Assembly: GCA_017480485.1 (NCBI GenBank)
Contig: JAFVAN010000024.1
Span: forward strand, 1-56,800
Source of the DNA: Ruminococcus sp.
GTDB taxonomy: Bacteria; Bacillota_A; Clostridia; Oscillospirales; Ruminococcaceae
Reading direction: 5' to 3'
DNA length: 56,800 bases
Shown here piece after piece: positions 1 to 8,981 of the stretch. The notes under the pieces were generated by a model. That model worked only from the letters and a program-made list of their open reading frames with translations, searched no databases and had not been told where the DNA came from. Position numbers and translations under genes: made by a program. Each line of letters opens with the position of its first letter. Positions within the stretch are counted from its first letter, which is position 1.

Positions 1-147
1 AATGAAGGTATCGCCTTCGGCGATGGATCTTTCCGCGAAGCGGGTAAATTATCAATGCACATTTTTGTGAATATCGATCATTTTGAGCACTTGGCAGCTC
101 TAAATCGGCCGAATGGCCATCTGTCCGCGTCAGCGGACACCGTAATT

Positions 148-176
148 GTGCATTGTGCATCGTGCATTGTGCATTG
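148..176. repeat. Short GTGCATTGT tandem repeat
   Basis: Three imperfect 9-10 bp units of the type GTGCATTGT lie just before the ribosome-binding site of the Uma2 gene. A related ATTGTGCATTG string occurs at about 903-914, upstream of icd. No function is assigned. Confidence 0.5.
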
Positions 177-193
177 AAAAAAGGAGTGATAAT

Positions 194-739
194 ATGGATA
201 GCACCGCAGAAAAGCTTTATACGGCAGATGAATTTTTTATGGCCATCCCCGAGACAAAGGAGCATTATGAGCTCCACGACGGAGAGATAGTTGCACTGGC
301 CTCGCCCTCTGTCCTGCACCACAATATCTCTACTGAGGTATTTTCGGCGCTCAGAGACTATGTCAGGAGCAAGGGCGGCAGGTGCAAGCCCTTTATCGCC
401 CCTCTTGATGTCAAGCTTGACGACCACAATGTGGTACAGCCCGACGTTTTCGTTGTTTGCAGGCCGGAGATAATAGGGGAGAAGCGCATAAACGGCGCCC
501 CTGACCTTGTCATCGAGGTGATGAGCGACAACCGCTACACCGACCTTGTGAAAAAGCTGGAGCTCTACGGCAGGTTCGGCGTTCGGGAATACTGGATAGT
601 TGACCCGAAGAACGAGAAAACGCTGGTATACTTCTTCGAGAAAAACGAATACCCCGCCATCTACCCCTTCAGCGAGCCCGTGCCTGTGGGGATATATGAC
701 GGAGAGCTGAGCATCAATATCTCGGAGCTGACAAAATAG
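194..739 (+). CDS. Uma2 family (DUF820) PD-(D/E)XK-fold putative endonuclease
   Basis: Predicted 181-residue nuclease-fold protein of the Uma2/DUF820 family. The visible signatures are an N-terminal ELHDGEIV segment, HHNIS, a VVQPDVFVV strand, PDLVIEVMS and then GVREYWIVDP, the order typical of the PD-(D/E)XK core in this family. The ATG at 194 is preferred over an in-frame start 48 bp upstream because AAGGAG lies about 8 bases before it. The gene stands alone, followed by tandem repeats and then icd. Uma2 proteins are widespread, often in many copies per genome, and their substrate is unknown. Family assignment is secure; the cellular role is not. Confidence 0.85.
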   Translation: MDSTAEKLYTADEFFMAIPETKEHYELHDGEIVALASPSVLHHNISTEVFSALRDYVRSKGGRCKPFIAPLDVKLDDHNVVQPDVFVVCRPEIIGEKRINGAPDLVIEVMSDNRYTDLVKKLELYGRFGVREYWIVDPKNEKTLVYFFEKNEYPAIYPFSEPVPVGIYDGELSINISELTK

Positions 740-750
740 TGTTAGCCGCG

Positions 751-831
751 GTCGGTGCCCCGACGGGGCAAGTCGCGGTCGGTGCCCCGACGGGGCAGGT
801 CGCGGTCGGTGCCCCGACGGGGCAGGTCGCG
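751..831. repeat. Three tandem 27-bp repeats with internal hairpin
   Basis: Three units of 27 bp start at 751, 778 and 805 and differ at one position. Each contains the perfect inverted repeat TGCCCCG-A-CGGGGCA. The last unit runs directly into copy A of the dispersed repeat, suggesting local expansion of that element's left end. They lie between the Uma2 stop and icd. Confidence 0.85.
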
Positions 832-887
832 TGAGCACTCGCAAGCTCGTTTACAACGGCGTAATGTGAGAGGTCTCCCTCGCGGAG
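824..887 (+). repeat. Dispersed intergenic repeat, copy A
   Basis: First of four copies of a roughly 63-bp intergenic repeat. The core is GTCGCGTGAGCACTCGCAAG followed by CTCGTTYACAACGG and ending in CTCCCTCGCGG. Other copies are at 2945-3010 (reverse), 33579-33639 and 37261-37323. All lie between genes. Confidence 0.85.
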
Positions 888-935
888 AGAGATAGTATAA
901 ATAATTGTGCATTGAAAATACAGGAGGTATAACAA

Positions 936-2147
936 ATGGCAAAGATACAAATGAAAACACCCCTCGTTGAGATGGACGGAGACGAGATGACAAGGATCAT
1001 CTGGCAGGAGATCAAGGACATCCTGCTGACCCCCTACATCGACCTCAAGACCGAGTATTACGACCTTGGCCTTGTTCACCGCAACGAGACCAACGACCAG
1101 GTGACCATCGACTCGGCAAACGCCACAAAGAAGTACGGCGTGGCGGTAAAGTGCGCTACCATCACCCCCAACGCCGCCCGTATGCCCGAGTATAACCTTA
1201 AAGAGATGTGGAAGAGCCCCAACGGCACCATCAGGGCCATGCTGGACGGCACTGTGTTCAGGACCCCCATCCTCGTTAAGGGCATCACCCCCTACATACC
1301 CACATGGACCAAGCCCATCACCATCGCCCGTCACGCCTACGGCGACGTTTACAAGAACGTTGAGATGAAGGCCCCTCAGGGCTCCAAGGCCGAGCTGGTG
1401 CTCACCGACAAGGACGGCAACGAGACCCGCGAGACCATCTTTGACTTCAAGGACACCGCAGGCATCATTCAGGGTCTGCACAACAGAAACGACTCCATCG
1501 CCTCCTTTGCCCGTGCCTGCTTCAACTTTGCTCTGGACAAGAAGCAGGACATCTGGTTCGCCTCCAAGGACACCATCTCCAAGAAGTACGACCACACCTT
1601 CAAGGACATCTTCCAGGAGATCTTCGACAACGAGTACAAGGACCGCTTTGCCGAGGCGGGGATAGAGTATTTCTACACCCTCATCGACGACGCTGTGGCA
1701 AGAGTGGTGCGGTCTAACGGCGGCTACATCTGGGCCTGCAAGAACTACGACGGCGACGTTATGAGCGACATGGTCGCCACGGCCTACGGCTCTCTGGCAA
1801 TGATGACCTCTGTTCTCGTTTCTCCCGACGGCGTTTACGAGTACGAGGCCGCCCACGGCACCGTTCAGCGCCACTACTACAAGCACCTCAAGGGCGAGGA
1901 GACCTCTACAAACTCCGTAGCTACGCTGTTTGCCTGGAGCGGCGCCCTCCGCAAGAGGGGCGAGCTGGACCAGCTGCCTGAGCTGATGGCCTTTGCTGAC
2001 AAGCTGGAGCAGGCCACCATCCAGACCATTGAGGACGGCGTTATGACCGGAGACCTTTACCTGCTCTCCAAGCTGGAGAACAAGCAGAAGGTGAACACCG
2101 AGGACTTCCTCAAGGCTGTTGACGAGAGGCTGAAGAAGCTGCTTTGA
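936..2147 (+). CDS. icd: NADP-dependent isocitrate dehydrogenase
   Basis: Oxidative decarboxylation of isocitrate to 2-oxoglutarate with NADP, supplying 2-oxoglutarate for glutamate synthesis in the cytosol. At 403 residues it matches the homodimeric, eukaryote-like IDH subfamily rather than the E. coli type. Visible signatures include [13 protein letters not shown] at the N-terminus, [16 protein letters not shown] for isocitrate binding, [16 protein letters not shown], and [12 protein letters not shown] near the cofactor site. The ATG at 936 follows AGGAGGT at a good distance. It is transcribed alone and ends at a strong terminator. Specificity for NADP is inferred from the subfamily. Confidence 0.95.
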   Translation: MAKIQMKTPLVEMDGDEMTRIIWQEIKDILLTPYIDLKTEYYDLGLVHRNETNDQVTIDSANATKKYGVAVKCATITPNAARMPEYNLKEMWKSPNGTIRAMLDGTVFRTPILVKGITPYIPTWTKPITIARHAYGDVYKNVEMKAPQGSKAELVLTDKDGNETRETIFDFKDTAGIIQGLHNRNDSIASFARACFNFALDKKQDIWFASKDTISKKYDHTFKDIFQEIFDNEYKDRFAEAGIEYFYTLIDDAVARVVRSNGGYIWACKNYDGDVMSDMVATAYGSLAMMTSVLVSPDGVYEYEAAHGTVQRHYYKHLKGEETSTNSVATLFAWSGALRKRGELDQLPELMAFADKLEQATIQTIEDGVMTGDLYLLSKLENKQKVNTEDFLKAVDERLKKLL

Positions 2148-2160
2148 TCTGCTGACAGAA

Positions 2161-2195
2161 GGACCCCCGCAGGGATCGGCCTGCGGGGGTTTTTG
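2161..2195 (+). terminator. Rho-independent terminator of icd
   Basis: Stem ACCCCCGCAGG / CCTGCGGGGGT with a short loop, followed by a T-run, about 15 bases after the icd stop codon. Confidence 0.9.
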
Positions 2196-2263
2196 TGTGG
2201 TCGGGGGTTCTGCGGCCGTCTTGTTAGGGAATGGTGCACGTCCTTGGCATTGTTTTAGGCCCT

Positions 2264-2398
2264 ACATCGGCGGTCGCCCTGTTGCGAGGGGGAGAACCAT
2301 AAGAGGGGAGAGCCCCGAAAGCCACGTGGGCAAAGTGGCCGACATCCCCCCTCTTAAGGTTCTCCCCCTCGCGCTCCCCCTTTCCTTATCTTCCTCCT
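2264..2398 (+). repeat. Fold-back element, copy 1
   Basis: A roughly 135-bp imperfect palindrome: 2284-2310 pairs with 2346-2372 (GCGAGGGGGAGAACC against GGTTCTCCCCCTCGC). Its outer flanks match, inverted, the flanks of the element at 2761-2890, so these are two copies of one sequence in opposite orientation. Confidence 0.8.
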
Positions 2399-2527
2399 GT
2401 CGGCCCCTTTACGCGCGGTGAAGATGGAGTGGAAGGCAAGATTTTTGCCCGCGTTTTTCATAGCCCGCCGAAGGGTTGTGCTTGTGTTTTCATTGCCTTC
2501 CGCTGGCTTGTTCGGCCCCAGCCAAAA

Positions 2528-2580
2528 GCCTCCCCTGAAAGGGGAGGGGGACCGCCGCCGGTAGGCGGTGGTGGAGGGGT
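2528..2580. repeat. Double G-rich hairpin (REP-like)
   Basis: Two adjacent stems: CTCCCCT/AGGGGAG (2530-2546) and ACCGCC/GGCGGT (2551-2569). From memory, similar sequences recur between genes in Clostridia. No T-run follows, so it is not a typical terminator. Confidence 0.6.
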
Positions 2581-2760
2581 CCCTTGCCCCGCACGCTCTA
2601 TCCGTCTTTGGCCAAGCCATAGCTCACAATCAGAATTCACCAAATTACTCAACTTTCAGCTTCGCTCAATCTTACCTTAACATTGCTAAAACAGAAGTAT
2701 AGAAAAATCGCAAAAGTCAAATAGCAAACAAATGAACCTGAAACCTGAGAAAAAAGGGCG

Positions 2761-2890
2761 GGAAGAGAAGGTAAGGAAGGGGGAGCGCGAGGGGGAGACC
2801 TTAGGAGGGGAACACCCGCCCTTTTTTCGTCTTGCGTTTTTGGGGCCTTCCTCTCCTATGGTCTCCCCCTCGCAGGGCGGGCGCCGATGT
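2761..2890 (-). repeat. Fold-back element, copy 2 (inverted)
   Basis: Second copy of the fold-back element, in reverse orientation to 2264-2398. The arms GCGAGGGGGAGACC and GGTCTCCCCCTCGC pair around a loop of about 50 bases. The outer flank ACATCGGCG is shared with copy 1. Confidence 0.8.
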
Positions 2891-2944
2891 TGCAAATCAC
2901 ACCAAAAGAAAGAGCGTCGCAGAAGCCCCAAATGAGACCTCCTT

Positions 2945-3010
2945 CCGCGAGGGAGCCCCGGCTCATTCCACCGTTGTGAACGAGCTTGCGAGTGCTCACG
3001 CGACTTGCGT
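2945..3010 (-). repeat. Dispersed intergenic repeat, copy B
   Basis: Reverse-strand copy of the four-copy repeat. Like copy D it is followed by an imperfect palindrome of the GTGCAC-GCT-GTGCAC type. It abuts the tetR promoter. Confidence 0.85.
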
Positions 3011-3026
3011 GGTGCACGCTGTGCAC

Positions 3027-3055
3027 TTGACAAAACTAATGGGTGGTAGTATAAT
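3027..3055 (+). promoter_or_regulatory. Sigma-A promoter of tetR-DUF998
   Basis: Consensus -35 TTGACA at 3027-3032 and -10 TATAAT at 3050-3055 with a 17-bp spacer, 35 bases before the tetR-type start codon. Confidence 0.85.
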
Positions 3056-3076
3056 AGCTAATATAAGTTAGTTTTG
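3031..3076. promoter_or_regulatory. Candidate TetR operator (inverted repeat around -10)
   Basis: CAAAACTAA (3031-3039) and TTAGTTTTG (3068-3076) form a perfect 9-bp inverted repeat that overlaps the -35 and brackets the -10. Its position suggests autorepression by the adjacent TetR protein. The arms are farther apart than in a typical TetR operator. Confidence 0.4.
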
Positions 3077-3089
3077 AAAGGGGATCGCT

Positions 3090-3707
3090 ATGACACGGAA
3101 GGAAGAGATCATATATGCCGCACTGGAGCTGGCAGCGGAGCATGGGCCGGGGGCCGTTACCCTCTCCCGGATAGCAGATAGGGTCGGCATCAAAAAGCCC
3201 TCCCTCTACAACCACTTTGCCTCGAAGGAGGAGCTGGTGAAGGAGATGTATGCCTTCCTGAGGGAGCAGGCAAAGACGCGAAACACCGCCCCGCCGCTCC
3301 CCGCAGACTTCGGGGACGCCTCGCTGGAGGAGATACTGCTGGGGGCCGTCAGGGGCTATATGGGCTTCCTCTCGGACGGGGATATACTGCGCTTTTTCAA
3401 GGTGCTCTATTCCGAGCGCAGCACCTCCCCCGCCGCAGCACAGATAATGCTGGAGGAGACAGAAAAAATGACAGCCGCCACAAGGAGCCTCTTCTACGCC
3501 CTTGTGGTCAGGGGCAAAATGAAAAACGAGGATGTGGATACCGCGGCGCTCTGCTTTGCAATGGCGGTCCACTCCCTCGTTGACAGGCAGATGGACATGA
3601 TGACCGCAGGCACCCTCGGCCCTGAGGACTGCACTCGGGTCTCGGCGGAGCTTGAGGAGCTTGTGCGGTGGTTTGGAAGGAAAATGGAGGTAGGGGGAAA
3701 TGAATAA
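3090..3707 (+). CDS. TetR/AcrR family transcriptional regulator
   Basis: A 205-residue regulator. Residues 1-50 form the TetR_N helix-turn-helix, with the family pattern ALELAAEHGPGAVTLSRIAD and then KPSLYNHFASKEEL, where the recognition helix sits. The rest is the variable ligand-binding and dimerisation domain. The ATG follows GAAAGGGG. It overlaps the next gene by 8 bp, so both form one transcription unit from a consensus promoter. The DUF998 membrane protein is the obvious regulatory target, together with autorepression. The inducer cannot be predicted. Confidence 0.9.
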   Translation: MTRKEEIIYAALELAAEHGPGAVTLSRIADRVGIKKPSLYNHFASKEELVKEMYAFLREQAKTRNTAPPLPADFGDASLEEILLGAVRGYMGFLSDGDILRFFKVLYSERSTSPAAAQIMLEETEKMTAATRSLFYALVVRGKMKNEDVDTAALCFAMAVHSLVDRQMDMMTAGTLGPEDCTRVSAELEELVRWFGRKMEVGGNE

Positions 3708-4347
3708 AAGGCTCTTGAACCTGCTGGGGCTCACGGGAGTCGTGGCCCTTGTCTCCTACGCTGCGGCGGTGATGTTCGCGCCTTTGGCATATCCAGGGTA
3801 TGACAGCCTCTCTCAGGCCGTCAGCGACCTCTCCGCCGAGGATGCCCCCTCCCGCAGGCTCTGGACCCAGCTGGCGGCCCTGTACGATATTTGCAGCGTA
3901 GTCTGCGCCACCTGCGCCGCTGTCTTTGTCTCTCAGGAGAAGTGCGGCACAAGGCTGCTGCGGCTGGGGGTCTATCTCTTCGCTGTCATGAGCTGGACCT
4001 CGGCGGTGGGCTACAAGATGTTCCCCCTGACGGACAGCGGCAAGGAGATCAGGGGCTTTGACGAAGTGATGCACATAGCTGTGACTGCGGCGGTGGTGCT
4101 GCTTTCCATCGCCTCTCTGGTGCTCTTCATCATCGCGGGCTTCCGAAAGGGGGGAGTTAAGAGCCTTGGCTGCTGGGCCGCTGCCGCCCTCGGGATGATG
4201 TTCGTCGGCACCATCGGCCAGAGCGTTGTCCCCAAGGACTATTTCGGCGTGCCGGAACGCTTCAGCGTCTTTGCCGCCGTGGGCTTCAACGCCGTTCTGG
4301 GGCTGTATATTTTTCGAGGAAAAAGGCTGGCGGAAAAAGGGGAGTAA
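3700..4347 (+). CDS. DUF998 family integral membrane protein
   Basis: A 215-residue membrane protein with about six hydrophobic segments. It carries the DUF998 signature YPGYDSLSQAVSDLSA after the first membrane helix, and a C-terminal positive segment (RGKRLAEKGE). DUF998 proteins are of unknown function. The start overlaps the end of the tetR gene by 8 bp, implying translational coupling and possibly TetR-controlled expression. It ends at a bidirectional terminator shared with copA. Confidence 0.85.
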   Translation: MNKRLLNLLGLTGVVALVSYAAAVMFAPLAYPGYDSLSQAVSDLSAEDAPSRRLWTQLAALYDICSVVCATCAAVFVSQEKCGTRLLRLGVYLFAVMSWTSAVGYKMFPLTDSGKEIRGFDEVMHIAVTAAVVLLSIASLVLFIIAGFRKGGVKSLGCWAAAALGMMFVGTIGQSVVPKDYFGVPERFSVFAAVGFNAVLGLYIFRGKRLAEKGE

Positions 4348-4380
4348 ATGGCAGCGTCCATCCCTCATATTACCCAAATA

Positions 4381-4422
4381 AAAAACGGCTGTTGTGCTTT
4401 GCAGCAGCCGTTTGGCTTTTTT
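4381..4422. terminator. Bidirectional terminator between DUF998 gene and copA
   Basis: Stem AAACGGCTG / CAGCCGTTT (4383-4413) flanked by an A-run on the left and TTTTTT on the right, so it can end convergent transcripts from both sides. Confidence 0.85.
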
Positions 4423-4423
4423 A

Positions 4424-6934
4424 CTATTCTCCTGTTACCTCATAGCCCTCGTCGGCTATTGCCTGCTTCATCTCTTCAAGGTGCGTGAGCTCTCCCGAGA
4501 GCACCAGCACCGCTGTGCCCTTTTTGTGGTCTGCGGAGGCCTCTTGCACCTCGTCAAAGCCCTCGAGGCACCGCTCCACTGTCGCCTCGCAGTGCTCGCA
4601 CATCATGCCGCTGATATGCAGGGTGAAGGTGTCCTTGCCCGCCGAGTAGGGCTCCAGCTTTTGGATGGCGTTCTTTATTGGCCTGTCGCTCTTGGTGCTG
4701 TAGAGCTTAACAAGGTTCAGCCGCAGGGCGTTGGTAACAACACAGAAGCTGGAAAGGCTCATGGCCGCCGCCCCGAACATGGGGTCCAGCTCCCATCCGA
4801 AGAGCTTGATATAGGCCCCCGCCGCCAGCGGTATGCCGATGATGTTGTAAATAAACGCCCAGAACAGATTCTGGCGGATGTTGCGCATGGTTTTGCGGCT
4901 GAGCCTGAGGGCAGCCGCTGCGTCCGTCAGGCGGCTTTTCATCAGCACCACGTCCGCGGCGTCGATGGCAACGTCTGTGCCTGCCCCGATGGCGATTCCG
5001 ATGTCAGCACGGGTAAGGGCGGGGGCGTCGTTGATGCCGTCGCCGATCATTACTGTCTTGCCCTGCCTTTGCAGCTCCCGCAGGACCCGCTCCTTTTCAT
5101 CGGGAAGCACCCCTGCGATCACCTTATCGACGCCCACGCGGCCGCCGATGGCGTTGGCAGTGCGCTCGTTGTCGCCCGTCAGCATTACGGTCCTAAGGCC
5201 CATGCCCTTCAGCTGCGCAATGGCCTCGGAGGAGTCCTCCTTCACCGTGTCCGCCACGGCGATGATGCCAAGCAGGCTGCCGCCGCCAGCAAAGAACAGG
5301 GGCGTCTTGCCCTCGTCGGCAAGGCGCAGGGCGGTCTGCTGTGCCTCCTCGGGGATGCTCACCTTAGTGCCGATGAATTCAGCGTTCCCGCCGAAATATT
5401 CGGTGCCGCCCAGCTTGGCGGCAAGGCCGCTGCCCGAAAGGGCCTTGAAGTCTGCGGCCTCCCTAAGCCTTGCACCCTTTTCCTCGGCGTAGGTGACTAT
5501 GGCCCTTGCAAGGGGGTGCTCGCTTTTCTGTTCGAGGGAATAGGCCGCCTCGACAAGGGCTTTTTCATCCGCATCAACGGGGATGATGTCAGTTACCGAG
5601 GGCTCGCCCTTGGTGATGGTGCCTGTCTTGTCAAGGACGACGATCTGGGCCTTGCCTGCCTCCTCGAGGGAGACGGCGGTCTTGAAGAGTATGCCGTTTT
5701 TGGCGCCCACGCCGCTGCCCACCATGATGGAAACGGGCGTTGCCAGCCCCAGAGCGCAGGGACAGCTTATCACAAGCACGGAGATGGCCCTTGCCAGCGC
5801 GTAGCCCGCAGTCTGTCCCACCGCCAGCCAGATCACCAGCGTTATAAGCGCTATGCCGATGACCGCAGGTACGAACACGCCCGACACCCTGTCCGCAAGC
5901 TTTGCGATGGGGGCCTTTGTGGCGGCGGCGTCGCTTACCATTTTGATTATCTGGGAGAGGGTGGTGTCCTCGCCCACCTTGACCGCCTCGCACCGCAGGA
6001 AGCCCGACTGGTTCACCGTTCCTGCCGAAACGCCGTCGCCTGCCTGCTTGTCAGCGGGGATGCTCTCGCCCGTCAGGGCGGATTCGTCCACGGCGCTCTG
6101 GCCGTCAAGCACCGCGCCGTCCACGGGGATATGCTCTCCCGGGCGAACAAGGAAAACGTCCCCTATCCTCACCTGCTCGGCGGGGATGGTCTGCTCTTTG
6201 CCGTCCCGCTCCACCACCGCGGTCTTGGGGGAAAGCTCCATAAGGCCCTTGAGGGCGTTGGTGGTCTTGCCCTTGGAGTAGGCCTCGAGGGTCTTGCCTA
6301 CGGTGATGAGGGTGAGTATCATGGCCGCCGCCTCAAAGCAGAAGCTCATCATGTCGTCCATGACGGCCTGCTCATTGCCTGCCACCACGGCGCCAGTCAT
6401 GTGGAACAGCACATAGACGCTCCACAGGAAGGAAATGCCCGAGCCCATGGCCACCAGAGTGTCCATATTGGGGCTTCTGTGGATGACGGCCTTGAAGCCG
6501 CTGATAAAGAACCGCTGGTTGATGACCATGATGATAGCAGTCAGCAAGAGCTGCACGAGGCCCATTGCAACGTGGTTGCCGTCGAACCAAGAGGGCAGCG
6601 GCCAGCCCCACATCATGTGGCCCATGGAAAGATACATCAGCGGCAGCAGAAAGACCACCGAAGCGATGAGCCGCTTTATCAGCAGGGGAGTTTCCCTGTC
6701 CGCCAGCTCGTCGGCGGTGTCGGCCGCCTTTTTCTGCCCCTTTAGCGAGGCGCCGTAGCCTGCGTTCTCTACGGCCTTTATTATCTCTGCGGCGCCGGCT
6801 GTGCCCTCTACGCCCATAGAATTCGTCAGCAGGCTCACCGAGCAGGAGGTCACGCCCTCCACTGCCGAGACGGCCTTTTCGACCCTTGCGCTGCAGGCGG
6901 CGCAGCTCATGCCTGTTACATTATATTGCTCCAT
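4424..6934 (-). CDS. copA: Copper-translocating P1B-type ATPase
   Basis: An 836-residue heavy-metal ATPase exporting Cu(I). In order: an N-terminal HMA domain with GMSCAAC at residues 8-14, eight predicted membrane helices, the TGES actuator loop, the [10 protein letters not shown] transport motif, the phosphorylated D435 in DKTGTIT, an HPLARAI segment, [10 protein letters not shown], and a second HMA domain at the C-terminus with GMMCEHC. The C-terminal HMA is less common than N-terminal tandem HMAs. The ATG at 6934 has GGAG 8 bases upstream. The frame stays open with host-like codons for 71 more codons upstream. No copper regulator gene is adjacent. Ends at a bidirectional terminator. Confidence 0.95.
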   Translation of the reverse strand: MEQYNVTGMSCAACSARVEKAVSAVEGVTSCSVSLLTNSMGVEGTAGAAEIIKAVENAGYGASLKGQKKAADTADELADRETPLLIKRLIASVVFLLPLMYLSMGHMMWGWPLPSWFDGNHVAMGLVQLLLTAIIMVINQRFFISGFKAVIHRSPNMDTLVAMGSGISFLWSVYVLFHMTGAVVAGNEQAVMDDMMSFCFEAAAMILTLITVGKTLEAYSKGKTTNALKGLMELSPKTAVVERDGKEQTIPAEQVRIGDVFLVRPGEHIPVDGAVLDGQSAVDESALTGESIPADKQAGDGVSAGTVNQSGFLRCEAVKVGEDTTLSQIIKMVSDAAATKAPIAKLADRVSGVFVPAVIGIALITLVIWLAVGQTAGYALARAISVLVISCPCALGLATPVSIMVGSGVGAKNGILFKTAVSLEEAGKAQIVVLDKTGTITKGEPSVTDIIPVDADEKALVEAAYSLEQKSEHPLARAIVTYAEEKGARLREAADFKALSGSGLAAKLGGTEYFGGNAEFIGTKVSIPEEAQQTALRLADEGKTPLFFAGGGSLLGIIAVADTVKEDSSEAIAQLKGMGLRTVMLTGDNERTANAIGGRVGVDKVIAGVLPDEKERVLRELQRQGKTVMIGDGINDAPALTRADIGIAIGAGTDVAIDAADVVLMKSRLTDAAAALRLSRKTMRNIRQNLFWAFIYNIIGIPLAAGAYIKLFGWELDPMFGAAAMSLSSFCVVTNALRLNLVKLYSTKSDRPIKNAIQKLEPYSAGKDTFTLHISGMMCEHCEATVERCLEGFDEVQEASADHKKGTAVLVLSGELTHLEEMKQAIADEGYEVTGE

Positions 6935-7147
6935 TTTCTCACTCCGTAACATGGATATTTCATATTTCATTCCCATCCGACAGGAGCAGCTGATGCCTCC
7001 CGCCGTCTTGGGTGCGAACTCTATTATGTTGTTCTCTTCGCCGAATTCGCATTCAAGCCCCGACTCGCGGTGCCTGCCACCAAGCAGCCGCGAGAGCTTC
7101 AAGCGGTATGAGGTCAGCTCTTCCTTGCACATCGGCTCATATACCAT
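6935..7147 (-). other. In-frame, coding-like upstream extension of copA
   Basis: From an ATG at 7147 (alternative at 7132) 71 codons read into copA without a stop, and most use G/C-ending codons like the host genes. The peptide contains SCSCR near its end and does not resemble a known domain. No good ribosome-binding site precedes 7147, whereas the ATG at 6934 has one. It could be an N-terminal extension, a decayed small gene fused in frame, or leader DNA. Confidence 0.4.
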
Positions 7148-7215
7148 TGTAGTATATAATTGTGTATATTTTATGAGGAATGTCTGTAATAAATTGTAAA
7201 CGACAACAAAGCCTA

Positions 7216-7244
7216 TTGACTTGGTATGAATAAAATGATATAAT
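7216..7244 (+). promoter_or_regulatory. Sigma-A promoter of the nitrilase gene
   Basis: TTGACT (7216-7221), 17-bp spacer, TATAAT (7239-7244), 33 bases before the ATG. Confidence 0.8.
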
Positions 7245-7277
7245 ATAAAAGTATATTTGATAAAAAGAAGTGATGGT

Positions 7278-8075
7278 ATGAAGCTTGCAATGGCGCAGAT
7301 GTCCATGTGCGGTGACATGAACAGGAACCTTGAAAGGGCCTTGGATCTCATCGGGCAGGCAAGGGGCAGCGACCTGATATTTTTCCCCGAGATACAGCTC
7401 TCGCCCTTCTTCCCGCAGTACGAGAAGCGCGATGCGTCGGGATATCTTATAGAGGCCGACAGCGCCTTTGTTGAGCGGCTTTGCGGAGCGGCGCGGGAGA
7501 ACGGGCTATATGTCTCTCCGAATGTGTATTTATTGCAGGAGGGGAAGGCCTATGACGCCTCGCTTTGGATAACGCCCGAGGGCAGGGCAGAGGGCGCCGC
7601 CAAAATGGTCCACATCATGCAGGCGGAGCAGTTTTACGAGCAGGTCTACTACGCGCCCTCCGACGACGGCTTCAAGGTCTTTGACACCCCCTTCGGCAGG
7701 GTCGGGATAGTTATCTGCTTTGACAGGCACCTTCCCGAGAGCATACGCAGCTGCGCCATAAAGGGCGCACAGCTCGTAATAATCCCGACGGCGAACACCG
7801 CCGCCGAGCCCCTGGAGATGTTTGAGTGGGAGCTGAGGGTGCAGGCGTTTCAGAGCAACGTTTTCATTGCCATGTGCAACCGTGTGGGGAGAGAGGATAA
7901 AATGGATTTCTGCGGGCAGTCCCTTGTGGTCTCGCCCGATGGGGACGTGATCTTTAAGGCCGACGGCCGCGAGCAGCTCATATTGACGGAGCTTGAGCTT
8001 TCGCTGGCAGAGGCATCCCGGGACAGGCGCCCGTATATAAGGACAAGAAGAGACCATAGCTATTACAAAGGGTGA
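7278..8075 (+). CDS. Carbon-nitrogen hydrolase (nitrilase superfamily)
   Basis: A 265-residue cytosolic amidase-type enzyme. The Glu-Lys-Cys triad is visible: Glu in [10 protein letters not shown], Lys in AAKMVHI, and Cys in [13 protein letters not shown]. Overall pattern resembles N-carbamoylputrescine amidase and omega-amidase branches, but the substrate cannot be read from sequence. The ATG at 7278 follows GAAGTGAT and a consensus promoter; an earlier in-frame ATG lacks a ribosome-binding site. It may be cotranscribed with the TcdA gene 100 bp downstream. A second, divergent nitrilase lies at 55300. Confidence 0.85.
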   Translation: MKLAMAQMSMCGDMNRNLERALDLIGQARGSDLIFFPEIQLSPFFPQYEKRDASGYLIEADSAFVERLCGAARENGLYVSPNVYLLQEGKAYDASLWITPEGRAEGAAKMVHIMQAEQFYEQVYYAPSDDGFKVFDTPFGRVGIVICFDRHLPESIRSCAIKGAQLVIIPTANTAAEPLEMFEWELRVQAFQSNVFIAMCNRVGREDKMDFCGQSLVVSPDGDVIFKADGREQLILTELELSLAEASRDRRPYIRTRRDHSYYKG

Positions 8076-8176
8076 GAAAAATGGACTTCAAGGTAGAAAA
8101 GGCAGTGCTGGACAGCACGGCTCGGGGCGCATAGTCGTTCCCGAGGTCGTGTGACGTATTTGGAGGAGAGATAAAA

Positions 8177-8941
8177 ATGCTTGACCAGTTTTCAAGGACC
8201 CAGCTGCTTATCGGCAGAGAGGGGATAGACAGGCTTGCTGCTTCGAGGGTGGCGGTCTTCGGCATTGGGGGAGTGGGCGGATATGTCTGCGAGGCTCTGG
8301 TGCGCAGCGGCGTGGGCGAATTTGACCTTGTGGACGATGACAGGGTGTGCCTGACAAACCTGAACCGACAGATACTTGCGACCCGAAAGACCGTTGGCAA
8401 ATACAAGGCCGAGGTCATGGCGGAGCGGATGAAGGATATAAACCCGAACGTAAAGGTCAATATCCACAAGTGCTTCTTCCTGCCCGAGAACGCCGACGAT
8501 TTCCCCTTTGCGGATTACGATTATGTTATTGACGCGGTGGACACGGTTACGGCGAAGCTGGAGCTCATAATGCGGGCGAAGGCAGAAAATGTCCCTGTTA
8601 TCAGCGCCATGGGTGCAGGCAACAAGCTGGATGCGGGCAGGATGAAAATAGCTGATATCTACGAGACCAGCGTCTGCCCCCTTGCGAGAGTGATGCGTTA
8701 CGAGCTGCGCAAAAGGGGAGTGAAAAAGCTAAAGGTGGTCTACTCCGACGAGCCGCCCACAAGGCCCATCGAGGATATGTCCATCAGCTGCCGCACTCAC
8801 TGCATCTGTCCGCCCGACGCCAAGCACAAGTGCACCGAGCGGAGAGATATCCCGGGAAGCACGGCCTTTGTGCCTGCCGTTGCGGGGCTGCTGATAGCGG
8901 GAGAGGTCGTAAAGGACCTTTGCTCGATGGATAGGAAATAA
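8177..8941 (+). CDS. tcdA: tRNA threonylcarbamoyladenosine dehydratase (ThiF/E1-like)
   Basis: A 254-residue E1-like enzyme that uses ATP to cyclise t6A37 of tRNA to ct6A. The N-terminus carries the adenylating Rossmann motif GIGGVGGY, followed by DDDRVCLTNLNRQ, the ThiF-family nucleotide and metal site. The middle contains DAVDTVTAKLEL and a Cys-containing SVCPLARVMRYELRK segment. Two C-terminal Cys clusters (CRTHCICPP and KCTER) are consistent with the metal-binding loop of this family. The ATG follows GGAGAG. It sits downstream of the nitrilase in the same direction. Confidence 0.9.
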   Translation: MLDQFSRTQLLIGREGIDRLAASRVAVFGIGGVGGYVCEALVRSGVGEFDLVDDDRVCLTNLNRQILATRKTVGKYKAEVMAERMKDINPNVKVNIHKCFFLPENADDFPFADYDYVIDAVDTVTAKLELIMRAKAENVPVISAMGAGNKLDAGRMKIADIYETSVCPLARVMRYELRKRGVKKLKVVYSDEPPTRPIEDMSISCRTHCICPPDAKHKCTERRDIPGSTAFVPAVAGLLIAGEVVKDLCSMDRK

Positions 8942-8981
8942 CAGCCGACGCTGAAAGGAGCCGTGAGATAAGGAGGCCTCT

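Larger units (their letters stand above)
2198..3026. other. Repeat-rich intergenic region
   Basis: About 830 bases without a credible gene. The short open frames here have no ribosome-binding sites and overlap repeats. The region holds two fold-back elements in inverted orientation, a double G-rich hairpin between them, and a reverse copy of the dispersed repeat. It ends at the tetR promoter. Confidence 0.7.

Noticed and set aside
714..1886. Long minus-strand open frame opposite icd
   Set aside because: It is the antisense shadow of the isocitrate dehydrogenase gene, with low-complexity Val/Gly-rich translation and no ribosome-binding site.
2197..3071. Several 60-120 codon frames in the repeat-rich region
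   Set aside because: They run through fold-back and G-rich repeats, lack ribosome-binding sites and have low-complexity products.
4394..6745. 783-codon plus-strand frame opposite copA
   Set aside because: Antisense shadow of the CopA gene; His/Gly/Ala-rich product without any domain.
8081..8134. 17-codon frame between nitrilase and tcdA
   Set aside because: Too short, with no recognisable relative and no good ribosome-binding site.
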